NCBI GenBank assembly: GCA_023665245.1
Contig: JAMPEH010000109.1
Coordinates: 1-7,444, forward strand
Direction of reading: 5' to 3'
Length of the DNA stretch: 7,444 bases
Origin: Muribaculaceae bacterium
GTDB lineage: Bacteria; Pseudomonadota; Alphaproteobacteria; Rs-D84
The position numbers were made by a program, and so were the translations under genes. How positions within the stretch are numbered: position 1 is the first letter of the stretch; each line of letters starts with the position of its first letter. This document shows, piece after piece, positions 6,239 through 7,444 of the stretch. Below the pieces are notes generated by a model. The model made no database searches. It had not been told where the DNA came from and saw only the letters and a program-made list of their open reading frames with translations.

Positions 6239-6302
6239 AGGTATCTGATTTATGGGTTAATAATCTGTGAATTATATAGATAACAGAAAACTGAATTTTC
6301 AT
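6231..6302 (-). CDS. doubtful 23-residue ORF upstream of the membrane protein
   Basis: A frame from the ATG at 6302 (MKIQFSVIYIIHRL) ends in a TAG that overlaps the start of the 47-residue gene by eight bases. It could be a leader peptide coupling translation into the operon, but with 23 codons in AT-rich DNA it may well be chance. Confidence 0.2.
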   Translation of the reverse strand: MKIQFSVIYIIHRLLTHKSDTYG

Positions 6303-6370
6303 TTTGCCAACTCATACAAAAACGTGCCACTCTCTATTAAGTGCCTTTAATCTGATTCGGATTTTTAGGC

Positions 6371-6405
6371 AAAAAAAAAAGAATGACACTCTTTCGGATT
6401 TGTCA
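6371..6405 (-). terminator. weak intrinsic terminator with a long T-tract
   Basis: On the minus strand TGACA and TGTCA (6405-6401 and 6388-6384) form a five-pair stem with a 12-base loop, followed by TTC and ten consecutive T. The stem is short but the T-tract is strong. It would end transcripts arriving from the gene at 6714-7292. Confidence 0.4.
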
Positions 6406-6562
6406 GTAAATGAAGTTCAATCGCTTCTGTTTTCTTCTAATGATGGGTGAGGGGAATTAGGGGTAACACGAATGAAGCGAGCGGAATATATCAACACCTA
6501 AAGCATAGATTTTATATGTGTAGATAGCTATAACACGGAGAATAATGTGATATTTTTATTTT

Positions 6563-6592
6563 CTTTTTAGAGATACCGAGGGGGATAAAAAG
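6563..6592. repeat. 7-bp inverted repeat
   Basis: CTTTTTA (6563-6569) and TAAAAAG (6586-6592) are perfect inverted arms around a 16-base loop containing a G-rich ACCGAGGGGG stretch. It may be a protein-binding hairpin, for example near an origin of transfer, but nothing else identifies it. Confidence 0.4.
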
Positions 6593-6633
6593 ACGGACAT
6601 TAGTATATAGTAATATGAATAGCCCTCTTTTTT
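6578..6633 (+). terminator. possible plus-strand terminator with a large loop
   Basis: GAGGG (6578-6582) can pair with CCCTC (6623-6627), which is followed directly by six T. The 40-base loop holds an almost perfect palindrome (ATTA..TATA..TAAT) that would shorten it. No plus-strand gene precedes it, so it would matter only if an untranslated RNA is made here. Confidence 0.25.
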
Positions 6634-6713
6634 GCTCCATATTAAGATTTTGAGTTGAATGTAATGTTGGGTAGGGATTTTATTTCCAATTCGCGTTTAC
6701 TTGCCAATTTCTG

Positions 6714-7292
6714 CTATCTAAAGTCGGATGCTTCAAAGTATTGGTCTGCGGTAACTATGATTTCACTATTGGAGCCATATTTTATCAAATCATTAACTTG
6801 AAGTTCCAAAAGGTATTTATTGAGCGTAGGAGCAGAAATATTCAATTCATTTCTCACAAATTGTTTTGTAAGTGAAACTTCACTATACTGCTGTAATAGA
6901 TATAACTGTATCAGTAGCCCTTTTATCTTAGCATCCAAATCAAGTTGGGTAAAGGTTTTGTTTATAGATACACATTTAAGCTCCATTGCAGGGATACTAT
7001 ACACGCATCTTAATGGATTATATTCTCTACACCCATCACTATCCCTATAATGCTTTTTATCAAGAAATTCACTAAATACTTTGGCGAAATTACCGTCTGT
7101 TTTAGTTTGCGACAATTCAGCGATTTCTTTATGTGTGGCTCTTGAATAGTACCATTTATCTCTTAATAATGATACACAGAATAAACGGTATATATCTATT
7201 GGCTTGAATTTACAAGCAATAGAGTAGTTGATGCTTACTGTTGAATTACACTTCTCGTAAAGTGTGGTTGGACTTTGTGGGTTTGTTCTCAT
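6714..7292 (-). CDS. probable DNA-binding protein with two winged-helix-like segments
   Basis: I do not recognise the family of this 192-residue protein. Two segments look like helix-turn-helix units: about 50-80 (THKEIAELSQTKTDGNFAKV) and about 139-181 (LTKQFVRNELNISAPTLNKY, then a short strand pair ending SEIIVTADQY). The second resembles a winged helix with its recognition helix at APTLNKYLLEL. Two winged helices in tandem occur in small replication initiators as well as in regulators, so either role is possible. There are no signal or membrane segments, so it is cytosolic. The start at 7292 overlaps the end of the upstream 61-residue gene by 47 bases; no in-frame ATG occurs until residue 103, so a shorter ATG-started form would lose the first domain. 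Confidence 0.7.
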   Translation of the reverse strand: MRTNPQSPTTLYEKCNSTVSINYSIACKFKPIDIYRLFCVSLLRDKWYYSRATHKEIAELSQTKTDGNFAKVFSEFLDKKHYRDSDGCREYNPLRCVYSIPAMELKCVSINKTFTQLDLDAKIKGLLIQLYLLQQYSEVSLTKQFVRNELNISAPTLNKYLLELQVNDLIKYGSNSEIIVTADQYFEASDFR

Positions 7293-7431
7293 AAGTAGCT
7301 GATTGAGAATTATTGATGAATATTAAATCTGTTTTTTGTCTTTCCATTTTGTAGTAATAGGCACTACCAAAGTATATTTTGGCTTCTTTGCGGTTGCTAA
7401 AGGTTTTACCTGTGGGTATATGCAATATCAT
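7246..7431 (-). CDS. small hypothetical protein, 61 residues
   Basis: This short protein starts MILHIPTGKTFSNRKEAKIYFG, with a GKxFxxRKEA pattern like the small modular DNA-binding repeats found beside phage and plasmid genes (NUMOD-like), followed by a basic helix and a polar tail. That similarity is from memory of the pattern and is weak. The ATG at 7431 follows an AT-rich stretch, the usual Bacteroidetes start context. It overlaps the next gene by 47 bases, so the two were probably translated from one message. The window ends 13 bases upstream, so its promoter cannot be seen. Confidence 0.6.
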   Translation of the reverse strand: MILHIPTGKTFSNRKEAKIYFGSAYYYKMERQKTDLIFINNSQSATYENKPTKSNHTLREV

Positions 7432-7444
7432 ATTGTTTATTAAG

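Larger units (their letters stand above)
6239..6713. other. 475-base gene-poor region with several hairpins
   Basis: No substantial gene is visible on either strand. From left to right I see the 23-codon frame at its left edge, a T10/A10 tract at 6371-6380 beside a terminator-like stem, a distant inverted pair CGCTTC (6422-6427) / GAAGCG (6475-6480), a perfect 7-bp inverted repeat at 6563-6592, and a GAGGG/CCCTC pair followed by T6 on the plus strand. It separates two minus-strand units and probably holds the promoter of the DUF3871 operon, though no consensus promoter was found. A transfer origin or untranslated RNA is possible but not shown. Confidence 0.5.

Noticed and set aside
6355..6370. 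GCCT/AGGC hairpin next to the A10/T10 tract as a plus-strand terminator
   Set aside because: On the plus strand the tract after it is A, not T, and on the minus strand the T-tract precedes the stem, so the order is wrong.

Overview
The window looks like accessory DNA from a gut Bacteroidales genome (Bacteroides, Parabacteroides or a close relative). Three things point there: promoters of the Bacteroidetes form (TTG, about 19 bases, then TAnnTTTG), a lipoprotein with BACON and BspA-type leucine-rich domains, and a DUF3871-family protein, which is typical of Bacteroidetes plasmids and conjugative elements. There is no ribosomal or clear housekeeping gene. Every confident gene from about 1.7 kb onward lies on the minus strand; only the first gene is on the plus strand.

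Layout. Positions 53-1705 (+) encode a 550-residue large serine recombinase with catalytic, Recombinase, zinc-ribbon and coiled-coil parts. Its stop is six bases from the end of a convergent minus-strand cluster (3960 down to 1712): a surface-type BACON/LRR lipoprotein, a two-helix membrane protein of unknown family, and a small membrane-anchored transglutaminase-like (Cys-His-Asp) protein. The three genes are nearly contiguous (a 4-base gap, then a 23-base overlap), so they are probably one operon acting at the cell envelope. Upstream, positions 3961-4313 hold a strong minus-strand promoter, a perfect 8+8 inverted repeat at its expected transcription start, and a 194-base imperfect palindrome followed by a U-rich tract. 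That region could be a discrete structured RNA, a very structured leader, or a small palindromic element.

Positions 4314-7431 look like the backbone of a plasmid or integrative element: a small serine resolvase with a likely terminator upstream, a DUF3871 protein overlapping a 47-residue membrane ORF by ATGA, a 475-base gene-poor region with hairpins and a terminator-like site, and two overlapping small genes, one of them with two probable winged-helix domains.

My reading is inference: the segment from about 41 to 4270 (large recombinase, envelope operon, palindromic region) may be a separate module inserted into, or lying beside, a resolvase/DUF3871 element. A shared 10-base inverted sequence at both sides fits this but could also be promoter similarity. 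The most unusual object is the palindromic transcription unit at 4027-4294.
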